Source: Lumbricus rubellus
Taxonomy: Eukaryota > Annelida > Clitellata > Crassiclitellata > Lumbricidae
DNA length: 64,000 bases
Assembly (NCBI GenBank): GCA_945859605.1
Contig: OX243827.1
Coordinates: 1,847,295 to 1,911,294 of the forward strand
Direction: 5' to 3'
Under the pieces are notes generated by a model. It did no database searches. It saw only the letters and a program-made list of their open reading frames with translations, and was not told the origin of the DNA. The position numbers and the translations under genes were made by a program. Positions 33,898 to 41,742 of the stretch are shown one piece after another (position 1 is the first letter of the stretch; each line of letters opens with the position of its first letter).

Positions 33898-34767
33898 TCA
33901 CAATGTCATCAAGTTTTCGTTATTAATCCAAGAATTGAACGAGTCTGGGTAGCCTAACCACTTCACGAGTGATTTCTTCCCACGTTTCCTAATCACTTTT
34001 TCGATTCTAAATATTTCTTGAGTTGTTTTCTGTAGCTCCTGCTCATAGAATGACCCCTGTATTTCCTCAGAATTAGAACCAGTGATCTTGTAAGTTGGCG
34101 GATCTGTATATTGAACCTGGGATACTACAAAAACCTCCTCTGTCCATCTAGGTATATATCCTTTGTCAAAAATGCTCTTCTTCCTAGTTATTCTGACTCG
34201 ATCGCCGACTGAAAACTTTGGTGTAATAGGCCCTGAAATCTCATCGCCGTATAAATTCATAAATACAGTCTTTTCGTTCACTTTCATACTAGCCTTCGCG
34301 GGGGTCATTTTGATCGAAGAATGTCTCGTGTCATTATAATTACTAACCATCTCATCTAATACATCGATATATCTTCTAGTTGAATTAGCAGCAAAGTACT
34401 TGAACATTTTATCTTTCATCGTACGCACCCATCTTTCTGCGATACAACTTTTGCTCTCGTTCTCGGTAGAATACAACTCAACTAAATTCTTCACATTTTT
34501 ATTATAAAATTCTTTCCCTTTGTCGCACCAAACTTTCGATGGCTGTCGACCGCCCCTGAGTATCTTCGCGAACCCATCAGCTGTAGACTTGCCACTCTTG
34601 TCATGTAATGGAACGATCCATCCGTATTTCGAAAACACATCTATGACGGTCAATAGAAATTTCATGCCATCATTATCTCTAGCGAAAGCCTGCATGTCGA
34701 TTAGATCAGCCGCCCAAATCTGGTCAATCCCGCCAACACGGACCCGCCTCGTCCTAAAATTTCTCAC
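33898..34767 (-). CDS. Polinton integrase (rve) with C-terminal chromodomain
   Basis: This is the DDE integrase that inserts the element. The visible start is GTG at 34767, but the frame is open back to 34860 with no ATG, and conserved residues (KWTNQLANELHKPV) lie in that extension. Translation probably enters from the upstream PLA2 frame. Catalytic candidates, counted from 34767: D21 (WAADLIDM), D82 (VWCDKGKEFYN) and E111 (IAERWVRTMK). Only 28 residues separate D82 from E111, where about 35 is usual. A chromodomain-like tail (FRIEKVIRKRGKKSLVKWLG... SFNSW) ends the protein. It lies head-to-head with the capsid block and tail-first toward the left TIR. Confidence 0.9.
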   Translation of the reverse strand: MRNFRTRRVRVGGIDQIWAADLIDMQAFARDNDGMKFLLTVIDVFSKYGWIVPLHDKSGKSTADGFAKILRGGRQPSKVWCDKGKEFYNKNVKNLVELYSTENESKSCIAERWVRTMKDKMFKYFAANSTRRYIDVLDEMVSNYNDTRHSSIKMTPAKASMKVNEKTVFMNLYGDEISGPITPKFSVGDRVRITRKKSIFDKGYIPRWTEEVFVVSQVQYTDPPTYKITGSNSEEIQGSFYEQELQKTTQEIFRIEKVIRKRGKKSLVKWLGYPDSFNSWINNENLMTL

Positions 34768-34808
34768 TACTGGTTTGTGTAATTCATTCGCTAATTGATT
34801 AGTCCATT

Positions 34809-35351
34809 TCAGGTCCTGCTGTAATTCTGGGCTTTTTTTAAACCTAGCCCGAGACTCGTTTTAGCGGACAAAATAGGTTTGACTATCGCCCTCTCTACGC
34901 GTTCCCGCAAGCTTGGATTAGGTATATTATTCAACTGGTTTATCATTACTCTATCAGCGACATTCCTAGAAGCCGTATCAGTGTGTTGATTGTATGCCAG
35001 GTCGTGAATATATGCCGCGCTATCTACCCTGTTTATAGGTTTGCTCCAGTCTTTGGGGGTTTCGTTGGGATTCAGACGCAAATCTAGTCTAGTACCGGGA
35101 CCAGTAAACTGATGGCCTGGTAAATGTAATTCGCCCGGAAATTTAGCCCAAGGTAATTTAATGTTGCTAGTGGCAGCGTTCAGCGAACTAACTAGATCCC
35201 CACCTTGCGCAACAGCGGGCGCCTTCACGAATTGAGTTTTTGTTTTCCCGCATACGACGCAAACACCTCTGAGCATCGATCTCCCATTATTAGCCACGGC
35301 GTTCTGCACATCTCTCGTCTGGGTCCGTTGTTTACATTTTACGCAATACAT
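34809..35351 (-). CDS. Zinc-ribbon + phospholipase A2-like virion protein
   Basis: This 180-residue protein has a zinc ribbon in residues 1-40 (CVKC at 3-6, CVVC at 31-34, with an intervening NNGR), of the kind seen in small viral zinc-ribbon proteins. Residues 77-140 carry a parvovirus-type PLA2 signature: LPGHQFTGPGT (calcium loop), then VDSAAYIHDLAY with the catalytic His116-Asp117 pair, and NVADRVMI with a further Asp. In parvoviruses this enzyme helps virions breach endosomes; the role here is inferred. The stop at 34809-34811 lies inside the open integrase frame, seven codons past a slippery site. Its start is 30 bp from the divergent ATPase gene. Confidence 0.82.
   Translation of the reverse strand: MYCVKCKQRTQTRDVQNAVANNGRSMLRGVCVVCGKTKTQFVKAPAVAQGGDLVSSLNAATSNIKLPWAKFPGELHLPGHQFTGPGTRLDLRLNPNETPKDWSKPINRVDSAAYIHDLAYNQHTDTASRNVADRVMINQLNNIPNPSLRERVERAIVKPILSAKTSLGLGLKKAQNYSRT
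34833..34842 (-). promoter_or_regulatory. Candidate -1 ribosomal frameshift site (PLA2 to integrase)
   Basis: On the minus strand, T TTA AAA in the PLA2 reading frame is a canonical X XXY YYZ heptamer, extended to TTTAAAAAAA. A -1 slip enters exactly the integrase frame, which has no ATG of its own and is closed by a stop just upstream. The alternative is a homopolymer indel in the element or in the assembly. Confidence 0.5.
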
Positions 35352-35381
35352 TTCGTTTTTTAATAATATATATTTTTAAAA
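35352..35381. promoter_or_regulatory. 30-bp divergent promoter between PLA2/integrase and ATPase
   Basis: Only 30 bp of A/T-rich sequence, containing AATAATATATATTT, separate the two opposite start codons. Both transcripts must use promoter elements within or overlapping this gap and the adjacent coding DNA. Confidence 0.5.
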
Positions 35382-36170
35382 ATGGAGATTAGAGATATGA
35401 GTTGGGGCACAGCGCTCTCGAAAAGATTCAATAATCCGTTGTTACCCAAAAGCATACGCGGTTTGATAGTTGGGAAATCGGCGTGCGGAAAAACAACGCT
35501 TCTTCTCAATCTTTTACTCAGGCCGGACTGGTTGGATTATAATAACTTACAAGTATTCGGCACTTCTCTGTTTCAACCGGAATATCGTATTATCAAAAAA
35601 GCATATGAAGAAAAATTACCGAAAGCAGCGATCGTTCGGTTGTTCGAGCACCGAGATGAAATCGTGGGCCTAAATGCGTCACCAGACCTTGTTATGGAGG
35701 AAATGGCAAAAAACTCAGAAGCTAAATCCGATATAATTGCCAAGTTCTTTGAGAGCGCCGACGATGTACCGGACCCGAGAGATTTGAGCGCTGAAAAGAA
35801 GAACCTGATGATTTTCGATGATCTTCAATTGGAAAAACAAAACAAATGTGAAACGTATTACAATCGGGGGAGGCATAGTAATGTAGATTGTTTTTACCTC
35901 GCCCAGAATTATTTCAAATTACCGCGCCAAACAATCAGAGAAAATGCGAACTTTATTTGCCTGTTCAAACAAGACCTGAAAAATTGTAATCATATTTACA
36001 ACGATCATGTGAGTACAGACATGTCGAAAGATGAATTTCGAAAACTATGCAAAACAGTATGGGAGCAACCTCATAGATTCGTGGTTTTAGACCTGACTAG
36101 CGACAAGTACAATGGTAAATACCGATGCGGACTCGACGAATTTTATATAATCGAGGATCCGCCATTGTAA
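35382..36170 (+). CDS. FtsK/HerA-type genome-packaging ATPase
   Basis: This 262-residue protein is the motor that packages DNA into the capsid (A32/adenovirus-IVa2-like role in Polintons). Walker A is GKSACGKT at 31-38. Walker B is LMIFDDL at 142-148. A downstream sensor-like segment reads YLAQNYFKLPRQTIRENAN (172-190). The length fits the family. It opens the rightward block of virion genes, and its ATG follows an A-rich leader. Confidence 0.93.
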   Translation: MEIRDMSWGTALSKRFNNPLLPKSIRGLIVGKSACGKTTLLLNLLLRPDWLDYNNLQVFGTSLFQPEYRIIKKAYEEKLPKAAIVRLFEHRDEIVGLNASPDLVMEEMAKNSEAKSDIIAKFFESADDVPDPRDLSAEKKNLMIFDDLQLEKQNKCETYYNRGRHSNVDCFYLAQNYFKLPRQTIRENANFICLFKQDLKNCNHIYNDHVSTDMSKDEFRKLCKTVWEQPHRFVVLDLTSDKYNGKYRCGLDEFYIIEDPPL

Positions 36171-36190
36171 AATTGTATTGTATAGTAAAA

Positions 36191-36985
36191 ATGGAATCGT
36201 CGCTTCTCAAACAGATATCGGAAAACACGGAAAAGACGGCCAGCAACACGGAACCAAAAACATCATTTTCCATTTTTCTCAGCGAAAAGAGCACGCGAAT
36301 CAGAACGAAGTTTAATCCACTACTCGAACTGGAGAAGAATAAGAAATATGAAATGGCCTTAGTTGCCCTCGAGACGTACTATTCTTTTCCAAATATCGAC
36401 GCGACAAACAACGTCTTTCGGTATTCGCCAAATTCCGGCACAGATTGGGTAAACATTGCAGTTCCGGAGGGTTGCTATGAAATAACGGATATCAACGAAT
36501 ATATACAGAGAGTCATGAAGGGGAATGGACATTTCGATGGAGTAAATGGAAATTACTGTATCTCAATAGCACCAAACACCAATACGCTGAGGTCTGTGGT
36601 AAATATAGAAGGAGATTATCAGGTTGACTTTACGCCAAAGAATTCGATAGGAAGGGTTCTAGGTTTTCACAGATGGGCCTATGATGCTGGCTATAATGAA
36701 TCGGAGGACTTGGTGAATATAATGAGTGTAAGCAGCCTGAGAGTGACCAGCGACATTATCGGGTCTTCGTACACTAACGGAGCATCGGAAAACGTGATAT
36801 ATTCTTTTTTCCCAAACGTAGGTCCGGGTTACAAGATTATCGAAGTGCCGCATAATTTGATATATCTCCCGATTTTGCTATCTACAATTTCAACGATGGA
36901 AACGAGGCTCACAGACCAACACGGGAGCCTACTAAATCTTCGAGGTGAAGAATTGGCGATTCGATTTCACATCAGAGAAGTTTGA
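36191..36985 (+). CDS. Conserved Polinton structural protein, candidate minor capsid/penton
   Basis: This protein is 264 residues from the ATG at 36191, chosen because it follows an A-rich leader (GTAAAAATGG) 20 bp after the ATPase stop; the frame is open further up. It is rich in beta-strand pattern. The C-terminal part (SSYTNGASENVIYSFFPNV, then HNLIYLPI and LRGEELAIRFHIR) is a conserved arrangement I associate with Polinton-type proteins encoded next to the ATPase. No catalytic motif is visible. A second capsid protein (jelly-roll penton/minor capsid) is the best guess from position and composition. Confidence 0.6.
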   Translation: MESSLLKQISENTEKTASNTEPKTSFSIFLSEKSTRIRTKFNPLLELEKNKKYEMALVALETYYSFPNIDATNNVFRYSPNSGTDWVNIAVPEGCYEITDINEYIQRVMKGNGHFDGVNGNYCISIAPNTNTLRSVVNIEGDYQVDFTPKNSIGRVLGFHRWAYDAGYNESEDLVNIMSVSSLRVTSDIIGSSYTNGASENVIYSFFPNVGPGYKIIEVPHNLIYLPILLSTISTMETRLTDQHGSLLNLRGEELAIRFHIREV

Positions 36986-37009
36986 AAGTTTTTGTAATTT
37001 ATTAATAAA

Positions 37010-37606
37010 ATGAATCGTTACACGCGCGTAAAAGTTAATATTTCAGAAGCGCAACAAGACAAAATTAAAAGATCACTTCAAGCGGGGAGCGGCGTGAGTA
37101 TCAAACTATCGCACGATGATTTGAATGGCGAACACGTTTTGGCTCTCACCCAGGCGCAAATCAATAAAATGGCGGTTGCCTACCAAAAAGGAACTGGCAT
37201 GATTATTAAAATGAGTAAAACGCAATTGGAGAACAACAAGAAAGTCGAAGGTGGATTCATAGGCGCTATACTTCCGTTTCTAGCGACAGCGGGACGGTTC
37301 CTTCTTGGTAGCGTACTGCCAAGTTTAGCGCAGGGCGCATTAGGTGGGTTAGGTGCTGCGGCTGGATCGAAACTTGTCGATAAAATCAGCGGTTCGGGTG
37401 TAATGTATGTCAAGAAAGGTGACATAGCGTGCAAAATAAGAGCGGCCGGATCCGGGTTGTACTTGTCTCCGTGGCAAAAAGGCGCATCGATAATGGGAAC
37501 CGGGCTTTACATGAAAACAGGGTCGGGCTATGTGAGTGGCGAAGGACTTTTGCTCGGCCCCAACTCGCCGTTTCGAAACATTCCGATTCTCGGCATGATA
37601 TTATAA
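37010..37606 (+). CDS. Polinton virion-type protein with Gly/Ala hydrophobic core
   Basis: This 198-residue protein has two similar N-terminal segments (IKLSHDDLNGEHVLALTQAQ and IIKMSKTQLENN), then a Gly/Ala-rich hydrophobic stretch at 81-120, then a glycine-rich tail ending LLLGPNSPFRNIPILG. That tail form recurs in virus-like elements. IMGT-G at 161-165 fits the second adenain consensus (I/L/M)xGx|G, so the element's protease may process it. It may be a core or membrane-active capsid component. The function is inferred. Confidence 0.65.
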   Translation: MNRYTRVKVNISEAQQDKIKRSLQAGSGVSIKLSHDDLNGEHVLALTQAQINKMAVAYQKGTGMIIKMSKTQLENNKKVEGGFIGAILPFLATAGRFLLGSVLPSLAQGALGGLGAAAGSKLVDKISGSGVMYVKKGDIACKIRAAGSGLYLSPWQKGASIMGTGLYMKTGSGYVSGEGLLLGPNSPFRNIPILGMIL

Positions 37607-37621
37607 ATTATCATATGTAAA

Positions 37622-38020
37622 ATGTCGAGACCAATACACAAATTTGGAACTAAACCAACTAGACCGGTAGAGGTTAGAACGCAGCCCGTTTCAGTCTTTT
37701 GGAAGATTACGAGCGGTGTTACCCGCACCCCAGTAAGACAACTAGGGGGTCTGCGATGGGAGATTTTTGCGCAAAATGATATCACGATACAACCAAAGAC
37801 AGCAAATACGCTAAGGCTTGGACTCGGTGTAGAAATGGCGGCCGGTCTTTGTCTCGTTTCCCTCAGACAGGCTATCAAAGAACGACGATGCAGCCTACTA
37901 GACGGAGTGATTTCAGAAGATGTGATTGATGATATCATAGTTTCCATTCAAAACAACTCCGATTCGGCAGTAACAATAAATGAAGGAGATTCGCTATGCT
38001 GTGTAAATTATCTGCAGTAA
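37622..38020 (+). CDS. dUTPase-fold-like protein lacking catalytic residues
   Basis: This 132-residue protein's central pattern follows trimeric dUTPases: a strand with a QNDITIQP-type turn, LRLGLGVEMAAGLCLVSL, an equivalent of motif 3 (LLDGVISEDVIDDIIVSI) and a terminal NEGDSLCCVNYL resembling the GDRIAQ region. Motif 3 lacks the usual GVID...Y residues and no Gly-rich motif 5 is present, so dUTP hydrolysis is unlikely. It lies inside the virion block, 15 bp after the preceding gene. A structural trimer is an attractive reading. The fold call is by eye. Confidence 0.5.
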   Translation: MSRPIHKFGTKPTRPVEVRTQPVSVFWKITSGVTRTPVRQLGGLRWEIFAQNDITIQPKTANTLRLGLGVEMAAGLCLVSLRQAIKERRCSLLDGVISEDVIDDIIVSIQNNSDSAVTINEGDSLCCVNYLQ

Positions 38021-38048
38021 AAAATATATATTGCTAATAAATAAAAGA

Positions 38049-38747
38049 ATGGAATACGAAGGCATCAAACTCTATCCAAACCTAACAAATATAACACCCT
38101 CCGCGCCAGAAGGTGAAATACAAATAGCCGCAGGGTCCGCACAAACGTATCGACTTCAGAAGATTAGCGAAATCAAAAAGGAGATCGAGCAAGAACGCGA
38201 CAAAAGAGCAGCGTTGAGTAAAAAGTACCATAGAAGTGTGAGCGTAATCGGCGTAGTAGACAACGTCCTCATGGCGATCACGATGGGGCTCGGAATTTCG
38301 GGAATCGGTGTACTAGCCACCATAATTGCAACCCCCATCGCTATTGCTATGGAAGGGACAGCGCTAGGTGCGGGGCTATTGAGTATAATTGGCAGCCGAA
38401 TCTGTAAAAAGCTCGCCCTGAAGGCGGAGAAGCATGAAAGGATCAAAACGCTAGCCGATGCGAAGCTCAACACAATCAGCGACCATATTTCAAAAGCACT
38501 CGTGGATGATCACATTTCAGACGAGGAATATTCTCTGATTCTAAGTGAGATTGAAAAATTCAATGGCATGAAAGAAGAAATCAAAAGTAAGTCGAAAGTT
38601 GCGATAGACGCGATGGACGAGGAAACGAAACAATCACTCATCGATCGGGGAAGAGAGGAAGTCAGGCAGTCCTTTCAAAGCATGTTTGAGAAAAATACCG
38701 AATCTGTGAGAAAGACGACTAACGTGAACATGTATGAAATCATGTAG
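38049..38747 (+). CDS. Polinton membrane-type protein with coiled coil
   Basis: This protein is 232 residues from the ATG at 38049 (MEYEGIKLYPNL), which follows an A-rich leader. A charged coiled coil at about 40-65 (SEIKKEIEQERDKRAALSKK) precedes a hydrophobic Gly-rich region of about 45 residues with two likely membrane helices (VLMAITMGLGISGIGVLA and AIAMEGTALGAGLLSIIG). A long charged helical region with ISDEEYSLILSEIEKF follows. The layout is one I recognise from Polintons, with no assigned function; a virion membrane or entry role is possible. Confidence 0.65.
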   Translation: MEYEGIKLYPNLTNITPSAPEGEIQIAAGSAQTYRLQKISEIKKEIEQERDKRAALSKKYHRSVSVIGVVDNVLMAITMGLGISGIGVLATIIATPIAIAMEGTALGAGLLSIIGSRICKKLALKAEKHERIKTLADAKLNTISDHISKALVDDHISDEEYSLILSEIEKFNGMKEEIKSKSKVAIDAMDEETKQSLIDRGREEVRQSFQSMFEKNTESVRKTTNVNMYEIM

Positions 38748-38749
38748 AC

Positions 38750-38941
38750 TTGTAGAGTTTTGCAGACCTATGTAGACCTATGTAGACCTATGTAGACCTA
38801 TGTAGACCTATGTAGACCTATGTCGCTATGTCTGAAAATACGTCTAACTTGTGTTTTTACACATGTCGAAAAACATGTCGAAAAACACGTCGAAAAACAC
38901 GCCGGAAAACATGTCGAAAAACATTAAATTTTTTATTAAAA
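38750..38941. repeat. Two short tandem arrays in a Polinton intergenic gap
   Basis: About six copies of TATGTAGACC (38765-38822) are followed by about five copies of a roughly 15-bp ACATGTCGAAAA unit (38860-38925). The second array is open in frame with the next gene and would encode repeated CRKT/RRKT. I place the start after it. This is the longest gap in the plus-strand block. Confidence 0.8.
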
Positions 38942-39844
38942 ATGTCGTTTCTAAAGATAGATGACCCGGCGAAAAGAAATTTCATAGTCGAAGAGTTTCT
39001 GAAATCCAAGAAGAATATTCAACAAAACTTTTTATCGGAGAGATTGGGAGATTCGGGGCTGCAACAAGAACTAACCAAGCTGTACAAGCCTATCGTCGAG
39101 TCGCAATCCGCAATTTCCAAAGAGCAGAATGTCTTACTATCCGCCATCAAAGAAAACTCGATAGCTACTACAAACGCACTACGGACGCTACCCGCTTCGT
39201 TGAAGATTCAATTTCCTCAGTATCCCTCGATAGAAGCGTATAGCGACGATCCGACTGAGGATATTAGAACTTTAGAATTAGGGGATGTAGCCACCAAGTA
39301 CCTTCATCAGTACGCCTCCGATAGAAAAATCGTAGACACGACGTTCGGAATACGATCAAAAAATAGTCAATTCTACATCGGCGACGCTCCGATTTTTATT
39401 CAAGGAGACGATGTGACGGTTGGAAATAAGACGTATAGCGGAACACCGGGGCTTTGGGAGTTGTTGACGATGAAACAGCCGAACGCGTCGATATACGATA
39501 ATAATGATAGAGACGATTACGCCGAGATTCTACTCGCGACGGATGCTATCAGACAGCCAAAAAATCCTAACAAACCGAAAGCATCTGCGAGCGTCAAATA
39601 TCGGGAAATTATCAAGCCGATATGGGAAAAGAGGGCTCGCAATGCGGTGGGTAAAGGCGTGGGTGGTGTAATTGTTATTTCCGAAGATCCAAACGTGTTG
39701 GCGAAACAGCTAGAACTACGATTTCAAAGCTTCAAAGCAGGCAATACCGGCGTGAGAAACGAGATCGTGGCGATGTGCGACGCGTTATTGAGGCAGGAAG
39801 TGCTGAGTAAAGATGCTTACAAAAATATAATGATGACATTGTAA
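38942..39844 (+). CDS. Conserved Polinton protein of unknown function
   Basis: This protein is 300 residues from the ATG at 38942 (MSFLKIDDPAKRNFI). An in-frame ATG at 38828 would add 38 repetitive Arg/Lys/Thr residues and is judged less likely. A helical N-terminal half (VEEFLKSKKNIQQNFL... KEQNVLLSAIKENS) is followed by a compact domain with FYIGDAPIFI, then YSGTPGLWELLTMKQP, then DDYAEILLATDAIRQPKN. That GLWELL motif with the YAEIL segment is recurrent in Polintons, in my recollection. No catalytic residues are recognised. Confidence 0.65.
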   Translation: MSFLKIDDPAKRNFIVEEFLKSKKNIQQNFLSERLGDSGLQQELTKLYKPIVESQSAISKEQNVLLSAIKENSIATTNALRTLPASLKIQFPQYPSIEAYSDDPTEDIRTLELGDVATKYLHQYASDRKIVDTTFGIRSKNSQFYIGDAPIFIQGDDVTVGNKTYSGTPGLWELLTMKQPNASIYDNNDRDDYAEILLATDAIRQPKNPNKPKASASVKYREIIKPIWEKRARNAVGKGVGGVIVISEDPNVLAKQLELRFQSFKAGNTGVRNEIVAMCDALLRQEVLSKDAYKNIMMTL

Positions 39845-39856
39845 AATGCAGAAAAA

Positions 39857-40321
39857 ATGCAAGTCATTAATAGAAGGAGGTATAGAAAACAATACGTTAT
39901 CGGAGGATCGGGAATATTCGATACAATTTCGGGATTTTTCAAACGACTAGTAACGTCGAACGCCGCCAAACAATTAGCAACGACCGCTCTCAACGCGAGT
40001 AAAGACGTGGCGAAAGAAATTGGGAAAAAGGCCATCGATGTTGGGAAAACAACCGCAATCGACGCTGGTAAACGATTAGTAGACAAAGCAGTGGCCAAAC
40101 TGTTTACTCCTGCCCCTACTCCTACTCCCACCTCCAAGAAAATTACGCCAGAAACTATACAAATTTTAGAGCGGCTGAGCGGCGTCGGGTCGAGCCCAAA
40201 TATCTCGAATATCCCGAATATTAATAATCTGATGATGGGGGATGGTCTGAAGAAGAACGGCGCCATGTCGATACAAGATTTAGTACGCTCGCTAAACGGC
40301 GCCGGAATGAAGGTCGCGTAA
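39857..40321 (+). CDS. Small basic amphipathic virion protein (pVI/pX-like layout)
   Basis: This 154-residue protein has a basic N-terminus (NRRRYRKQY) followed by VIGGSG; IGGS-G fits the second adenain cleavage consensus (I/L/M)xGx|G. After it comes an amphipathic helix (IFDTISGFFKRLV) and a long Ala/Lys helix, then a Pro/Thr linker. The layout recalls adenoviral pVI/pX precursors that are cleaved by the viral protease and disrupt membranes or condense DNA. It sits directly before the major capsid gene. Function is inferred from layout. Confidence 0.55.
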   Translation: MQVINRRRYRKQYVIGGSGIFDTISGFFKRLVTSNAAKQLATTALNASKDVAKEIGKKAIDVGKTTAIDAGKRLVDKAVAKLFTPAPTPTPTSKKITPETIQILERLSGVGSSPNISNIPNINNLMMGDGLKKNGAMSIQDLVRSLNGAGMKVA

Positions 40322-40355
40322 AAAATATATTATCGCGTAATAAAAAGTAGTAAAA

Positions 40356-41657
40356 ATGCAATCATCTGATATTCTGAGATTTACCGAACAACCATTGAGC
40401 GTTGAAAGCGTCGAACGTTACGAATGGTACGAGTATGAGCCGATATCGGGGGCGAATCTAAACACCTCCGGCGAGATTAGAATAAACATCGAACTTCAAG
40501 ATTTATTTTGCCATCCAGCAGAATCTTACCTGTTGTTCGAGGGTAGATTGACGAAGGCAGACAACACCTTCTACGTCAATGCCGATGAAGCAACTCTTAC
40601 AAATAATGGGCTCATGCATCTTTTCAGCCAAATTTCGTATTCCCTGTCGAATCAGGAAATTGAATCGTTATTTCACCCAGGCCAGGCAACGACGATGCTC
40701 GGATTACTCAAATACCCGAATGATTTTCAACTAGCTCAAGGATTGAATCAGTTGTGGTACAAGGACAGCGGAGCGACGGCTGCTATCGCGAATAATCAAG
40801 GTTTCGCCGTGAGACAGTCGTATATAATTCAAAAACCAAATGCCAAAGGTACTTTCAGCTTTGTAGTTCCATTGAAGCATATTTTCGGATTTTGCGATGA
40901 TTACGACAAGGTTGTTTTTGGTGTGAAACATACGCTAACTCTGGTTCGTAAAGCCGATGATGACGCAATTTTTAGATCAGCCGCTACGCCTGCTGCGCCC
41001 GCTGCGCCCGCGGGGAAAGTTAGGCTAGACAAAATCTCATGGTTCATGCCTCACGTTATTCCCGCGGATATGGAGAAGATGCAATTGTACAAAACGATCG
41101 AATCGAAAGCGTCGCTGCCAGTTGCGTACAGAGCCCGTCAATGCGATACCACCTCCGTCGCACAGTCGACTAATTTTAGCTGGAGACTTAGCGTCAAGAC
41201 ATTACCTGAGAAGCCTAGGTACATCATCTTGGGTTTTCAAACCGACAAAAGCGGCGATCAAGAACAAAATCCATCAGTTTTCAATCATTGCGATCTGAAG
41301 AACATGTTCGTGAACCAGGACCGATACCCAGTTGTCGACTACAACCTATCATTTCCGAATCAACAATTCGCGCGGGCGTACCGAGCAGCAGCCGCGTTCA
41401 GTGAAAAATACTATGGAATGGACGAACTAATGACGCAATGCAATATCACACCCTCGGACTTCAAAGATCTGTTTCCGATTATGGTGTTTGACGTGAGCAA
41501 GCAATCCGAGCGTCTGAAGTCATCGGTGGTCGATATCCAGATCAAAGGCACGTTCAATACAGCGCCGCCGGCTAATACGGAAGCATACGCAGTGGTGATT
41601 TCAGACAAGTTACTGAGGTTTCAATCGGATGGTCAGAAAATGAGCGTGGTATATTGA
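40356..41657 (+). CDS. Candidate double-jelly-roll major capsid protein
   Basis: This 433-residue protein is all-beta in pattern. Two halves are joined by an Ala/Pro linker at about 205-225 (AATPAAPAAPAG). The N-terminal half includes ESYLLFEGRLTKAD and GTFSFVVPLKHIFGF. The C-terminal half includes KPRYIILGFQT, NMFVNQDRYPVVDYNL and LFPIMVFDVS. The latter elements, with the FGFCDDYDKV region, are typical of small Polinton-type capsid proteins as I know them. It is the last gene of the rightward block, preceded by the pVI/pX-like protein. The double jelly-roll assignment is an inference needing a structure prediction. Confidence 0.75.
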   Translation: MQSSDILRFTEQPLSVESVERYEWYEYEPISGANLNTSGEIRINIELQDLFCHPAESYLLFEGRLTKADNTFYVNADEATLTNNGLMHLFSQISYSLSNQEIESLFHPGQATTMLGLLKYPNDFQLAQGLNQLWYKDSGATAAIANNQGFAVRQSYIIQKPNAKGTFSFVVPLKHIFGFCDDYDKVVFGVKHTLTLVRKADDDAIFRSAATPAAPAAPAGKVRLDKISWFMPHVIPADMEKMQLYKTIESKASLPVAYRARQCDTTSVAQSTNFSWRLSVKTLPEKPRYIILGFQTDKSGDQEQNPSVFNHCDLKNMFVNQDRYPVVDYNLSFPNQQFARAYRAAAAFSEKYYGMDELMTQCNITPSDFKDLFPIMVFDVSKQSERLKSSVVDIQIKGTFNTAPPANTEAYAVVISDKLLRFQSDGQKMSVVY

Positions 41658-41698
41658 AGTTCATGATAGAATGGTCGATGAAGAATAATGAGACTTAC

Positions 41699-41734
41699 AG
41701 ATACCTATCGTACGTATATGAACGATAGGTATCT
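41699..41734. terminator. Perfect 13-bp-stem hairpin between convergent genes
   Basis: AGATACCTATCGT and its exact complement ACGATAGGTATCT are separated by 10 bases. The hairpin lies in the 85-bp gap between the stop of the capsid gene and the stop of the fibre-type gene, so it could end transcription from both blocks. Confidence 0.6.
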
Positions 41735-41742
41735 ACGGTTAC

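Noticed and set aside
36125..36190. Earlier start for the capsid-type gene at 36125
   Set aside because: It would overlap the ATPase coding end; the ATG at 36191 has the same A-rich leader as its neighbours.
38828..38941. N-terminal Cys/Arg/Lys/Thr extension of the 300-residue Polinton protein
   Set aside because: It is encoded by a 15-bp tandem repeat; the ATG at 38942 begins the normal-looking protein.
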